A DNA stretch of 28,828 bases, from the NCBI GenBank assembly GCA_049965455.1, contig JBMFWH010000017.1, positions 1 through 28,828 on the forward strand. The letters are read 5' to 3'. The DNA comes from JAVRLB01 sp049965455. Its GTDB lineage: Archaea > Thermoplasmatota > Thermoplasmata > Thermoplasmatales > ARK-15. The position numbers were made by a program, and so were the translations under genes. The notes beneath the pieces were generated by a model. That model was not told the DNA's origin. It did not search any database and was given only the letters and a program-made list of their open reading frames with translations. Numbering within the stretch: the first letter of the stretch is position 1; each line of letters opens with the position of its first letter. Below, in pieces: positions 6,788 through 14,565 of this stretch.

Positions 6788-7615
6788 ATGAATACAGAAT
6801 ATCTAATAATATTGATAGTTGCGGTATTGATTGCGGTGCCGATAATATCTTACGAAGCAATAATGATAATCAGGAAGATTAAGAAAAGAGAGCTTTCAGA
6901 AGATACAAATATTGAAGATCGAGCTTACAATTTACTGAAGTCGACTGAAAGCCTCAATAATATCATGAAAGAACGTGGATATGACGTATCTTCGATCGAG
7001 AGTATACTTGACGAAGCGAGATTAGAATATTCTAATAAAAGCTACTCTAAGGTAATAGGATTATGCAGTGAAGCGCGCAGGCTCATAACTAGATTGAATG
7101 CTGAAAACGTAGAGCATGTTAAAAGCCAGCAGGTAAGTCCGCAGGTAGAGGAAGAAATAAAAAAGGTGGCAGAAATCAAGATAGAGCAGAAAGAAGTGCT
7201 CTCTCCAGCATATGAGCTTAAAAAGAAATTTCCAGAAAACTATCTGTCTGCAAAATTTTCTATAAATATGGTTGAAAGTAAAATTGGCAATGTAGAAGAT
7301 CAGAATACTAAAAATGCAGTATTGCAAATGCTGGAAATCGCCAAGAAAGATTTTACGGACCGAAACTATACAGAAGCACTGAAATATTCTGTGAAAGCGG
7401 ACAAAATACTAGAAAATGAAAAAGTGCCTGAACCAATAGATGATGCAGAGATATTAAGATGCCCAGAATGCGGAAGCGTCATAAACGAGAACGATAAATT
7501 TTGCTGGAACTGTGGTGCTAAGATAGTGTTTCAATATATTTGCCCTGTATGCCAGAAAGAGGTAAAGTCCGATGATAAATTCTGCAGAAATTGTGGAGCA
7601 AAGCTGAGTCAATGA
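6788..7615 (+). CDS. Membrane-anchored protein with C-terminal double zinc ribbon
   Basis: The 275-residue product has one N-terminal membrane segment (about residues 5-28) followed by a basic patch (IRKIKKRE), so the rest is probably cytoplasmic. Residues 40-215 are charged and helical with two similar segments: ARLEYSNKSYSKVIGLCSEA, and MLEIAKKDFTDRNYTEALKY followed by SVKADKIL, which read like a repeated helical hairpin. Residues 225-272 hold two zinc ribbons, CPECG...CWNCG and CPVCQ...CRNCG, of the double zinc ribbon (DZANK-like) type. Such proteins are common in archaea and mostly uncharacterised; binding of protein or nucleic acid is possible. The stop overlaps the start of the next gene (ATGA), so the two are translationally coupled. 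Confidence 0.85.
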   Translation: MNTEYLIILIVAVLIAVPIISYEAIMIIRKIKKRELSEDTNIEDRAYNLLKSTESLNNIMKERGYDVSSIESILDEARLEYSNKSYSKVIGLCSEARRLITRLNAENVEHVKSQQVSPQVEEEIKKVAEIKIEQKEVLSPAYELKKKFPENYLSAKFSINMVESKIGNVEDQNTKNAVLQMLEIAKKDFTDRNYTEALKYSVKADKILENEKVPEPIDDAEILRCPECGSVINENDKFCWNCGAKIVFQYICPVCQKEVKSDDKFCRNCGAKLSQ

Positions 7616-7989
7616 AAATAATGTACAGGTATCTTGGATTATTGTTGCTGGTGTTAGGTATAGTAAATCTTTTCATTGCAGTAGAATCAGGTACAGTTAA
7701 CTTCGGGATATTTTTGATCTTTCCTGTACTGTGGGGTACCGGGGCTCTGGCAGCACTGAGCTTTATACTTATTTTTCTCGGAATCATTATCCTATTTATT
7801 TCAGTTCCTTATGAACACTTAGAATTTGATAACAGCGAAAACAAGGCAAAGTCTAAATTTGGAGGATTTGTGCTGGTAGGGCCATTTCCAATAGTATTCG
7901 GCTCAGATAAGAAAATAGTGTATATTTCCATCGTGCTGTTGATCTTGTTTGTTATATTATTAGAACTCTATCTTTTTTTTAGATTTTAA
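7612..7989 (+). CDS. DUF131/TIGR00304 family membrane protein
   Basis: This 125-residue protein has an N-terminal hydrophobic pair of helices, a loop, then the family signature FGGFVLVGPFPIVFGSDKK followed by a last membrane helix. That GG.V..GP.PI.FG block is typical of the archaeal DUF131 family, whose function is unknown. I start at the ATG at 7612, which overlaps the TGA of the upstream gene, rather than an in-frame ATG 21 bp earlier. Eight T at 7973-7980 near the end of the gene may end the transcript. The last 30 bp overlap the convergent coiled-coil gene. Confidence 0.8.
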   Translation: MKIMYRYLGLLLLVLGIVNLFIAVESGTVNFGIFLIFPVLWGTGALAALSFILIFLGIIILFISVPYEHLEFDNSENKAKSKFGGFVLVGPFPIVFGSDKKIVYISIVLLILFVILLELYLFFRF

Positions 7990-8739
7990 AATTTCGAGAG
8001 CATCATCATATTTTTTTTCAATTTCTTCAGGATCATCTTTTATGCTGTAATTATCACTGTTTGTATCCCCTTTCAGCTCTATTATCTTGTCCCTCATGTT
8101 TTTGATATCTGAACCTAATTTGTCTATCTTATCTCGTATAATGTTAAATTCTTCTTTTTTTCTGGCTAGCATATCATTGATGCCGTCGATCTGTAATTTT
8201 ACAGCATCTATTTTTTTGTTTAACTCTTTTATGTCCTCAATGCTTGCAAGCACGATCTTGTGCTCTTCATCAGCACTTTTCTTAAGCTCTTCAATGTCCA
8301 TTTTTTCAGGCATTTCGATGTTTTGCTCAGGAACGATAGAATCGAGCGTTTTGCTCAGCAGTCTTATCTGCTCAATGATCCTATTCTCTTCCGAAACAGA
8401 ATGATAGCTGGTCTGAAGCTCTAGCTCTAATTTTTCATACTCTTTTTTTAATGTTTCAAAGTCTTTATTCAATCTGCTGTTTTTCCTGGTTGATTGAATT
8501 TGATCTTTTACCTTCTTGTTAAAAGCATCTCTCCTGATCTTGTGCAAATTGAGATTTGCATAAACTTCATCTTTTTGTTTTATAAGCTCATTGAATTTCT
8601 CAAATAATTCATCTTTCTTTGCGTAAAACTCTTCAATCTCCTTTTTTATGAACTCTGATTTCTCAAAAAGCCGATCTCGTTTCTGTAAATTGGATCTGTA
8701 AATTTGCTCAGCATTATGTAAATCTATGGCTTCACTCAT
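7960..8739 (-). CDS. Archaeal coiled-coil protein, COG1340-like
   Basis: The 259 residues are almost entirely charged heptad-like sequence from about residue 15 to 225 (e.g. FIKKEIEEFYAKKDELFEK, LQTSYHSVSEENRIIEQIR, INDMLARKKEEFNIIRDKID), with no membrane segment or catalytic motif. Composition and segment order resemble the uncharacterised archaeal coiled-coil family COG1340. It is the last gene of a five-gene minus-strand operon, overlapping comB by 8 bp, so it is probably made with the upstream enzymes although no functional link is obvious. Confidence 0.75.
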   Translation of the reverse strand: MSEAIDLHNAEQIYRSNLQKRDRLFEKSEFIKKEIEEFYAKKDELFEKFNELIKQKDEVYANLNLHKIRRDAFNKKVKDQIQSTRKNSRLNKDFETLKKEYEKLELELQTSYHSVSEENRIIEQIRLLSKTLDSIVPEQNIEMPEKMDIEELKKSADEEHKIVLASIEDIKELNKKIDAVKLQIDGINDMLARKKEEFNIIRDKIDKLGSDIKNMRDKIIELKGDTNSDNYSIKDDPEEIEKKYDDALEILKSKKKIEF

Positions 8740-9379
8740 TTTTATAAATCACCCCATCTCTATAAACAGGCACAAAATCAATGATGCTGTTTTTCAGACA
8801 AAACAGCATATCCTCTTCAGCGTCAAGTTCTCTTAGCCGACCTGCACTGTCAGAGTTCAGAATCTCGTTTTTGATCTGGTCATAATCTACATTATCTTTA
8901 TTGATCAAAGATACAATATAATCCGCGCACTTAAAGTCTTCAATAGAATATAGGTCTTTTCTGTTTGCAGCGATTATCTCGATATCACTTTCATTTTTGA
9001 GTTTTTGAGAGACGGCATAGGCATTTAAAAAGGAGGCAAAATAGACTTTATCAGCCCTGATATTTTGCAATACTCTCGTGCCATTGGTAGAGACAAATAT
9101 TATGATCTTGCCTTTAAGGTTATGAGCATTATACTCCACCGGTGAATTTCCAAACTCAAACTCAGGAACCTTGATGCCATCTCTCTCCCCCGCTAATATG
9201 GCATCTTTATATTTTCTGGAAAGCGCATACGCCTCTTCCACAGTTGCTGCAGGAACTATGTATGATACCCCTTTTTCAAACATGACCAATATGCTTGAGG
9301 TGGCTCTGAAAACATCTATCAGTACCGCGATATCATGAAACCTGGAATTTAATTTATTTCCATCAATGATCTCTATCAT
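8732..9379 (-). CDS. comB: ComB family: probable 2-phosphosulfolactate phosphatase
   Basis: In methanogens ComB removes phosphate from 2-phosphosulfolactate in coenzyme M synthesis and needs Mg. The 215 residues show the family pattern: VLIDVFRATSSI at 19-30 with Asp22, a GE..G....EFGNSP block (GERDGIKVPEFEFGNSPVE), then FVSTNGTRVL. Length is near normal. Coenzyme M is not expected in a Thermoplasmatales organism, and no comA or comC is visible, so the true substrate may be a different phosphoester. It overlaps the JAMM gene by 4 bp upstream (ATGA) and the coiled-coil gene by 8 bp downstream. The family call is secure; the reaction is not. Confidence 0.8.
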   Translation of the reverse strand: MIEIIDGNKLNSRFHDIAVLIDVFRATSSILVMFEKGVSYIVPAATVEEAYALSRKYKDAILAGERDGIKVPEFEFGNSPVEYNAHNLKGKIIIFVSTNGTRVLQNIRADKVYFASFLNAYAVSQKLKNESDIEIIAANRKDLYSIEDFKCADYIVSLINKDNVDYDQIKNEILNSDSAGRLRELDAEEDMLFCLKNSIIDFVPVYRDGVIYKNE

Positions 9380-9738
9380 ATCAGCTCAACCTCTATCCTG
9401 TTCCCATTTCTGTCATAGGCACTGAAATTCGTGATATCATATGGATAGCCTACAATTATATGTAATTTTCCGGTTTTGGAAAAAAGGTTCAAATCTGCTT
9501 CAGAAGGAAGCGTCACACCGGATGGATGAGAATGCACAGTACCTACAATAGTGAAATCGATAGGTTTCATATGCAGCTGATACATAGCGCTTCTGGAGCT
9601 TGATATGGTGCCTGGCAACATAACAATTTCATACACTATATCATATTTCATTCTCAAAAATGCTGCAAACTCATTTGGATAAGTGTCTTTTGAAGCTTCG
9701 CAGATCAGCCTCATCACTTCTTTTTTTATTTTAAACAT
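9376..9738 (-). CDS. JAMM/MPN+ metalloprotease, RPN11-like (possible desampylase)
   Basis: This stand-alone 120-residue JAMM domain has a complete Zn site: Glu23 (PNEFAAFL) and the HxHx7Sx2D motif with His69, His71, Ser79 and Asp82 (HSHPSGVTLPSEAD). Archaeal proteins of this size, such as haloarchaeal HvJAMM1, cleave ubiquitin-like SAMP modifiers from targets and process SAMP precursors. A SAMP or E1-like gene is not in the window. It is the third gene of the minus-strand operon, 2 bp after nadK, and overlaps comB by 4 bp. Confidence 0.88.
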   Translation of the reverse strand: MFKIKKEVMRLICEASKDTYPNEFAAFLRMKYDIVYEIVMLPGTISSSRSAMYQLHMKPIDFTIVGTVHSHPSGVTLPSEADLNLFSKTGKLHIIVGYPYDITNFSAYDRNGNRIEVELI

Positions 9739-9740
9739 AC

Positions 9741-10544
9741 TCAGATCATTTTCTCTCTAAATTTTCTAAAATAATCCCTGGAAAACCTTATGAATTCTGC
9801 CCGGTTTTCAGATACAGTTAACCTGATCTTGTCTTTATCAGACACAACAATTTGCTGCTGGCCATCCAGTACAAGCAAACTGTTTTTATTCATATCAAGC
9901 AAATGTACATCAATAATCGCGCTGCTTGGCACAATATGAGATCTAGCGCCCAGCTTAAACGGGGCAATATGCGTTATTTCAAATGCATCAAGCCGTGGAT
10001 CTACAATAGGCCCTCCAGCACTTAAAGCATATGATGTAGAGCCAGTGGGAGTAGCTATGATTATTCCGTCCGCTCTCAAATCTTCCGCAAGCTCGTCGTT
10101 TACGTATATTGCATAAGACCTGATCTTTGCAATGTCCACTGTATGCAGCACTACCTCATTAGTGCAATCTAATAGCCTTCTGTCATTCAGCATCACTTTT
10201 ATCTTGGTTCTTGAGTCAATCGTATAGTTACCGGATAGCAAGCGGTCCATGCACCGTTCCAGATCTACAGGTATGGTTTCTGTCAAAAATCCAACTTTTC
10301 CTACATTGATCGAAAAAATCTTACCTTTCGCATTTTGCAAAGTTCTTAGTACCGTACCGTCGCCGCCCACGGTGATGATTATGTCTGTATCTATCTTTTC
10401 CAGAGGAACTCCATCCATATTTAATTTTTTAGCAGTATGTAATTCCAGTGTAACATCCGTTCTGCTCTTTAAATAACCATATATCTCTTTTACCACCTCT
10501 ACGCTTTTTTCTAGCTCTGGTTTGCCTACTATTACAAATTTCAT
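9741..10544 (-). CDS. nadK: NAD kinase
   Basis: This enzyme phosphorylates NAD to NADP using ATP or polyphosphate. The 267-residue protein has GGDGTVLRT at 60-68 (Asp62 is the catalytic position), the NE motif in CTNEVVLHT, and the glycine/serine-rich core DGIIIATPTGSTSYALSAGG, followed by the C-terminal SRDYFRKFREKM. Length is normal. The start lies 4 bp after the stop of the IMPase-family gene. In Methanocaldococcus the two activities are fused in one protein, which supports a shared role in NADP level control here. Confidence 0.95.
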   Translation of the reverse strand: MKFVIVGKPELEKSVEVVKEIYGYLKSRTDVTLELHTAKKLNMDGVPLEKIDTDIIITVGGDGTVLRTLQNAKGKIFSINVGKVGFLTETIPVDLERCMDRLLSGNYTIDSRTKIKVMLNDRRLLDCTNEVVLHTVDIAKIRSYAIYVNDELAEDLRADGIIIATPTGSTSYALSAGGPIVDPRLDAFEITHIAPFKLGARSHIVPSSAIIDVHLLDMNKNSLLVLDGQQQIVVSDKDKIRLTVSENRAEFIRFSRDYFRKFREKMI

Positions 10545-10548
10545 CAGA

Positions 10549-11343
10549 TCACCTGTCCCTGTTCTTAAATATCTCGAATTTGTCTATGAATGATGTGTTT
10601 GAAACCGCTATGGCATTTTTTCGCTCTTTCAGATCAAAGTTCATGTTCATTATATTGCCTATTCCGTCAAACACTTCTCCACCAGCCTCTCTTACTATCA
10701 AAGAGCTTGCGGCAATGTCTATTATTCTCAGGATTCGATAAGGATAGTTATCATATATAAACATATCTGCAGTCCCTTCTGCTACCATTATCATCTCCAG
10801 TGAGGAACAACCCATGGCTCTTACCCTCCTGCCGTATTTTATTATGTTGTAGATCTCTTCAGATACCTGATTTCCTATGTTCGCAACAAATAACAGTTCT
10901 CCATTGCTTTTCTTGACGCTAAGCTTTCTTTTTTCAAAATAAGCACCTTTTCCCTTTTCTGCCCAGTATGATTTTCCTGTAACCAGATTCATCACTACCG
11001 CTTCTGTCGCGGATATGAGATCATTTTTTGCAATCGCCATAGATATGGAAAAATATGGAATATTATGTTCTGCATTATAGGTTCCATCCACAGGGTCCAA
11101 GACCAGTGTCTCAGCATATCCTCTATCTAGATATCCATACTCTTCGCTTAATATGTTAATAGGCAAATTTTTTTCTTGAACATACTTGAATACTTCCTGC
11201 TCTGCCACAAGATCTATTCTGGAAGTTGGCGTTCCGTCAGCACCCATTTTTACAATATCTCCAGAATGCTCATAGTCCTTCTCTAAAAATTCTATAGTTG
11301 CCCTGCGCACTTCATTAGCAATGTTTATTAGATCTTTAATCAT
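10549..11343 (-). CDS. suhB: IMPase/FBPase superfamily phosphatase, possibly NADP phosphatase
   Basis: The Li-sensitive phosphatase signature is intact: Glu67-Glu68 (LSEEYGY), DPVDGT at 83-88 and the second metal site IIDIAASSLIVREAGG. It is 264 residues, full length. Archaeal members hydrolyse inositol monophosphate, fructose 1,6-bisphosphate or NADP. Its neighbour nadK, 4 bp downstream, argues for an NADP phosphatase, while fructose bisphosphatase activity would serve gluconeogenesis; sequence alone cannot decide. It is the first gene of the five-gene operon. TTATAA 19-24 nt before the ATG would suit a leaderless message. Confidence 0.88.
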   Translation of the reverse strand: MIKDLINIANEVRRATIEFLEKDYEHSGDIVKMGADGTPTSRIDLVAEQEVFKYVQEKNLPINILSEEYGYLDRGYAETLVLDPVDGTYNAEHNIPYFSISMAIAKNDLISATEAVVMNLVTGKSYWAEKGKGAYFEKRKLSVKKSNGELLFVANIGNQVSEEIYNIIKYGRRVRAMGCSSLEMIMVAEGTADMFIYDNYPYRILRIIDIAASSLIVREAGGEVFDGIGNIMNMNFDLKERKNAIAVSNTSFIDKFEIFKNRDR

Positions 11344-11480
11344 TATTGAGTCACAGACCTTATAAGCAAAATCTTATTATTTAATTTTTCCAGAATATTT
11401 TTGAAAAATCCCGGAAATAAACAAAATATTTCAAAATTTTTAAATAATAGTAAACAAATACCCTACATAAAGGGATACCT
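11344..11480. promoter_or_regulatory. Divergent promoter region, suhB operon / PRC-barrel gene
   Basis: This 137 bp gap is very AT-rich. TTTTTAAATAATA around 11436-11450 reads as the TATA element for the + strand gene at 11481. CTTATAAG around 11357-11366 is the candidate for the minus-strand suhB start at 11343. No strong palindromic operator is seen. Confidence 0.4.
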
Positions 11481-11741
11481 ATGATGACTGAAGTTACTGA
11501 ACTGGTTGGATTAGAAATATATACAGATAAAGGATATTTACTGGGAACTATTGAAGATGTATCTATGGATGTGGATATTCAGAGTGTTGCCGGATTATAT
11601 GTGGGCAAGACTAACCCATTACTAGTAGAGGATGGAGTGCCGGTTCTGGTGCCATATAGATGGGTAAAATCTGTAGGAGACGTAATATTGTTAAAGAAGT
11701 TCCCTTCTTATGTGCCGTTAACATCTTCTGAAAAAGCATAA
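11481..11741 (+). CDS. PRC-barrel domain protein
   Basis: The 86-residue product is one PRC barrel: ELVGLEIYTDKGYLLGTIED at the N-terminus, then VAGLYVGKTN, VLVPYRWVKSVGDVILLKK. Archaeal single-domain PRC-barrel proteins include the CdpB-type partners of FtsZ/SepF cell division and others linked to RNA metabolism; this one cannot be assigned. Two ATG codons stand in tandem (11481, 11484), so translation may start at either. The gene stands alone on the + strand and ends 5 bp before the convergent gltX. Confidence 0.85.
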   Translation: MMTEVTELVGLEIYTDKGYLLGTIEDVSMDVDIQSVAGLYVGKTNPLLVEDGVPVLVPYRWVKSVGDVILLKKFPSYVPLTSSEKA

Positions 11742-11746
11742 TATTT

Positions 11747-13420
11747 CTATCGGTGTGCGAAATAAGCACTATACTTTCTCTCTTTTTTTAGGTTTACGAA
11801 ACCGAACCTTTCAAACTGCACTACTGAGTTAATGCAGTTGCTCGCTAAAGGTTCTAATAACCCATCAAGAACCGTTCCGTCAGGCATGTAAACTTTGCAT
11901 TTTTCTGAGTCTTCAGGAACCCATTGCACAATTTTTGCACTTTTTTTGATAATAGACAGATCATTGCCAGAATACTCTGCAGAATTTGCATCCAGCTTTG
12001 TAATATTGCATAGATCCTTGAGCCTGAAAATTTTGCCGGGCTCAATGACGTTCCAGTCATCGCTTGTCAAATACACTTTAAAATCGCCCTCAAAACTGTA
12101 CTCTCTGTTTCCAAGCTCTTTTCTGCTCGGATGATATGGCGCCATGGATCGCAGAGCCTCTTTGTTTCGGACAGTGATCTTCACAGGGTTCCATACATAA
12201 AATAATCTTTTTGCATCTTTTTCAATGATGTCCCGATCATATGCATAAAGGTTTTCCCATGAAAATTCAATGTCTACCTCTTTAATTCCAACATCGATCC
12301 AGTATCTGCGTATTGAATTTGGATCTATGCCCCGGTTTGCAATGGCTTTTAAAGTGCCTAATCTCGGATCGTCCCAGCCTCGAAATTGCTTATCTTTAAT
12401 TCCTTTTTTTATCAGCGAAGTTTTTAAGAACGTATCTTTAATTCTTACTTTGCCGTAATGTATGTACTCTGGCACTGGCCAGTCAAAATATCGAAACAGG
12501 TACAATTGCCGGTAAGTATTATTTAAATGATCTTTTCCCCTCAGCACATGCGTAAGGTTCAAAAGGTAGTCATCTACCGCAACTGAAAAGTTCATGAGTG
12601 GATATACTATGTACCTGTTTTTCAGCAGCGGGTGATTGGCATGCTTGATAATCCTTAACGCTGCCCAGTCTCTTATCGCTGGGTTGGGATGTTCAAGATC
12701 TGTTTTGACTACAAATACTGCCTCACCATTCTCATAGTCCCCTGCCAGCATTTTGTCCCATCGCTCTAATTGCAGTTCTGGCTCTAAATCTCGATCTGGA
12801 CATGCTTTTTTTGCAATCTTCAGCTCTCTCCACTCTTTCTCTTTGCAAAGCGTAATGTATGCTTTGTTCAGCTCTAACAATTTTCTGGCAAACTCATAAT
12901 ATTTTTCAAATCTTTCTGACTGTATGACCACTTCATCATATTTTACCTGCAACCACGTTAGATCTTCCTGAATCATCTGATATGCTTCTTTTTCTATATT
13001 ATGCGGATTTGTATCTTCTAATCTCAAAAATAATTTGCCACCATATCTTTTTACGTATTCATCATTTAAGATTGCCATTCTTGAATGCCCGATGTGAAGA
13101 GGCCCAGAAGGCGATGGTGCCAATCTCATCCTGACCGGACCTGTAACATTTGGCAAATTTTCTAGTGTTCTATGCTCAACAATCTTCTTTTTTATCAGTA
13201 ATTCGGGCGCTATTGCCTCTAACCTCTCTCTCTGCTCAGAAATAGAAAGCGCGTTTACTTTCTCTATTATCTCAGTTATTATCGGAGCCCATTCTCGCAT
13301 CTCTTTTTTTATTTCTGGCTCTGAGGCTATGATATGCCCTAAAAGCGCATTAAAATTAGCCTTTCCATTGTGCTCAACAGCATTCAGCAACGCTAATTTT
13401 AATATTATGTCATTATTCAT
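11747..13420 (-). CDS. gltX: Glutamyl-tRNA synthetase, archaeal type
   Basis: This enzyme charges tRNA-Glu in the cytoplasm, and in archaea usually only that tRNA. An N-terminal helical extension of about 95 residues precedes the Rossmann catalytic core, with RLAPSPSGPLHIGHSR (HIGH motif), FLRLEDTNP, and an insert YVKRYGGKL. The second signature appears as FLKTSLIKKGI in place of KMSKS, as is usual for the archaeal/eukaryotic branch. The C-terminal beta-barrel anticodon domain spans roughly residues 390-557. I start at ATG 13420; an in-frame GTG at 13429 looks instead like part of the ribosome site (GGAGAGTGAG). The first 8 bp overlap nog1. Confidence 0.95.
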   Translation of the reverse strand: MNNDIILKLALLNAVEHNGKANFNALLGHIIASEPEIKKEMREWAPIITEIIEKVNALSISEQRERLEAIAPELLIKKKIVEHRTLENLPNVTGPVRMRLAPSPSGPLHIGHSRMAILNDEYVKRYGGKLFLRLEDTNPHNIEKEAYQMIQEDLTWLQVKYDEVVIQSERFEKYYEFARKLLELNKAYITLCKEKEWRELKIAKKACPDRDLEPELQLERWDKMLAGDYENGEAVFVVKTDLEHPNPAIRDWAALRIIKHANHPLLKNRYIVYPLMNFSVAVDDYLLNLTHVLRGKDHLNNTYRQLYLFRYFDWPVPEYIHYGKVRIKDTFLKTSLIKKGIKDKQFRGWDDPRLGTLKAIANRGIDPNSIRRYWIDVGIKEVDIEFSWENLYAYDRDIIEKDAKRLFYVWNPVKITVRNKEALRSMAPYHPSRKELGNREYSFEGDFKVYLTSDDWNVIEPGKIFRLKDLCNITKLDANSAEYSGNDLSIIKKSAKIVQWVPEDSEKCKVYMPDGTVLDGLLEPLASNCINSVVQFERFGFVNLKKERKYSAYFAHR

Positions 13421-14381
13421 TATTCTCACTCTCCAAAGCTTTTTCCTCGATCAACGCTTTCAACTTATCCAGTTTATAACCCGTTTTCGCAGAAACCTTG
13501 AGGTTTTTGCTCTCTGTCTCTACAAGGTCCGCTTTATTCTCTATCGGTATTATACTGATCTCCAAATTAGATTTTATGCTTGAAAGCAACAATAACTGTT
13601 TTTCCATTGTGTAACCACAGGTTTCAGAAGGGTCCATCAAAAATAGTACCAGATCCGCAAGATGCCTTAAGGCCAAAATCGCCTGCTTTTCCATGATATT
13701 GCTATCCTCAACAGGTCTGTCTAACAGACCTGGCGTGTCTATTATCTGAACTCTAAACCTTTTGAAATTTAAATATCCTACAAGTATGCCTTTCGTTGTA
13801 AATGGATATGTTGCTATCTCTGGCTTGGCTGATGAGATATTGGAAACCAGTTCGGACTTCCCCACATTCGGGTATCCTGCAACCACCACTGTAAACATGT
13901 CCATGTTTAGGTCTGGGATCTCCCTGAACTTGTCTCTTGCATTTTTTAAGAAATTAAGGTCTTTATCTATTCCCTTTATCACAGACCCAACCCTCCCAAA
14001 ATATTGGTTCATGATGCTTTTCATCTTTGGTAGATCTCTTGTTTTCTCCAACTCTTTCACAGTCTTGGTGCTTAATTCAACAACCTTATTTTTGGCCCAA
14101 TTGAGCGAGCTTAAAGAGATCTTGTATTGATCGGTGCCTACCAGAGTATCCAATAAAGACAGATGAAATATATTTAAATCCTCTGTTTCAGGAAAGCTGC
14201 TAATATATTTTTTCAGGGTTTTTACTAAACTGTCCTCTATAACCTTTACTTTGCTAATGTCCCAGTTTCTAGTTTTTGTAGCCTTGTCTGGATGATAAGC
14301 AATGCTAATGCTCTTCGCTTTCTTAAAAGCAGTGTCTATCAACTCTCCAGATGTACGAACAGCCTCAAGTTTTAAAAACAT
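13413..14381 (-). CDS. NOG1-like GTPase (Obg family)
   Basis: NOG1 proteins act in large ribosomal subunit assembly. The 322-residue product has an N-terminal helical region (about 1-160) typical of NOG1, then a complete G domain: GYPNVGKS (169-176), TTKG (195-198), DTPG (215-218) and NKAD (282-285). The family-specific TYPFTTKGI and RHLADLVLFLMDPSETCGY are present. It ends right after the G domain, as archaeal forms do. It heads a two-gene minus operon with gltX, consistent with a translation role. The left flank of its promoter contains a tnpB relic. Confidence 0.92.
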   Translation of the reverse strand: MFLKLEAVRTSGELIDTAFKKAKSISIAYHPDKATKTRNWDISKVKVIEDSLVKTLKKYISSFPETEDLNIFHLSLLDTLVGTDQYKISLSSLNWAKNKVVELSTKTVKELEKTRDLPKMKSIMNQYFGRVGSVIKGIDKDLNFLKNARDKFREIPDLNMDMFTVVVAGYPNVGKSELVSNISSAKPEIATYPFTTKGILVGYLNFKRFRVQIIDTPGLLDRPVEDSNIMEKQAILALRHLADLVLFLMDPSETCGYTMEKQLLLLSSIKSNLEISIIPIENKADLVETESKNLKVSAKTGYKLDKLKALIEEKALESENNE

Positions 14382-14466
14382 ATGTGAATGTAATACATAC
14401 TTGATATATTATATTTTTTAGAGATAATATCAACTATTCGTTCATTCTGCCGAAAGCATAGTTTTT

Positions 14467-14555
14467 ATCAGGATCCTTTAATATGAATTGTTTTCAAATA
14501 TGTGAGATATGTCACTTGATTATTCTTAAGATATCAACGAAGATCTGACAAGGCC
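14467..14555 (+). pseudogene. Decayed tnpB 3' end with right-end motif (relic 2)
   Basis: The best-preserved part is 14531-14555, which matches the last six codons, stop and 8 downstream bases of the tnpB fragment at 28315-28339 (minus) in 23 of 25 positions; it contains TCAACGAAGATCTGACAAGG. The frame before it reads LIILKISTKI-stop, against ASQIISTKI-stop in the larger copy. Weaker matching blocks (ATCAGGA, ATGAA, TCAAA, ATGTG) run back to about 14467. Similarity ends at GGCC, so the element end is probably at 14555. It lies in the only gap between gckA and nog1. Confidence 0.65.
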
Positions 14556-14565
14556 AGACTATCTT

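Noticed and set aside
11454..11480. Possible operator palindrome (ACCCTACATAAAGGGAT) before the PRC-barrel gene
   Set aside because: Only a 4 bp arm (CCCT/AGGG) is symmetric; not convincing.
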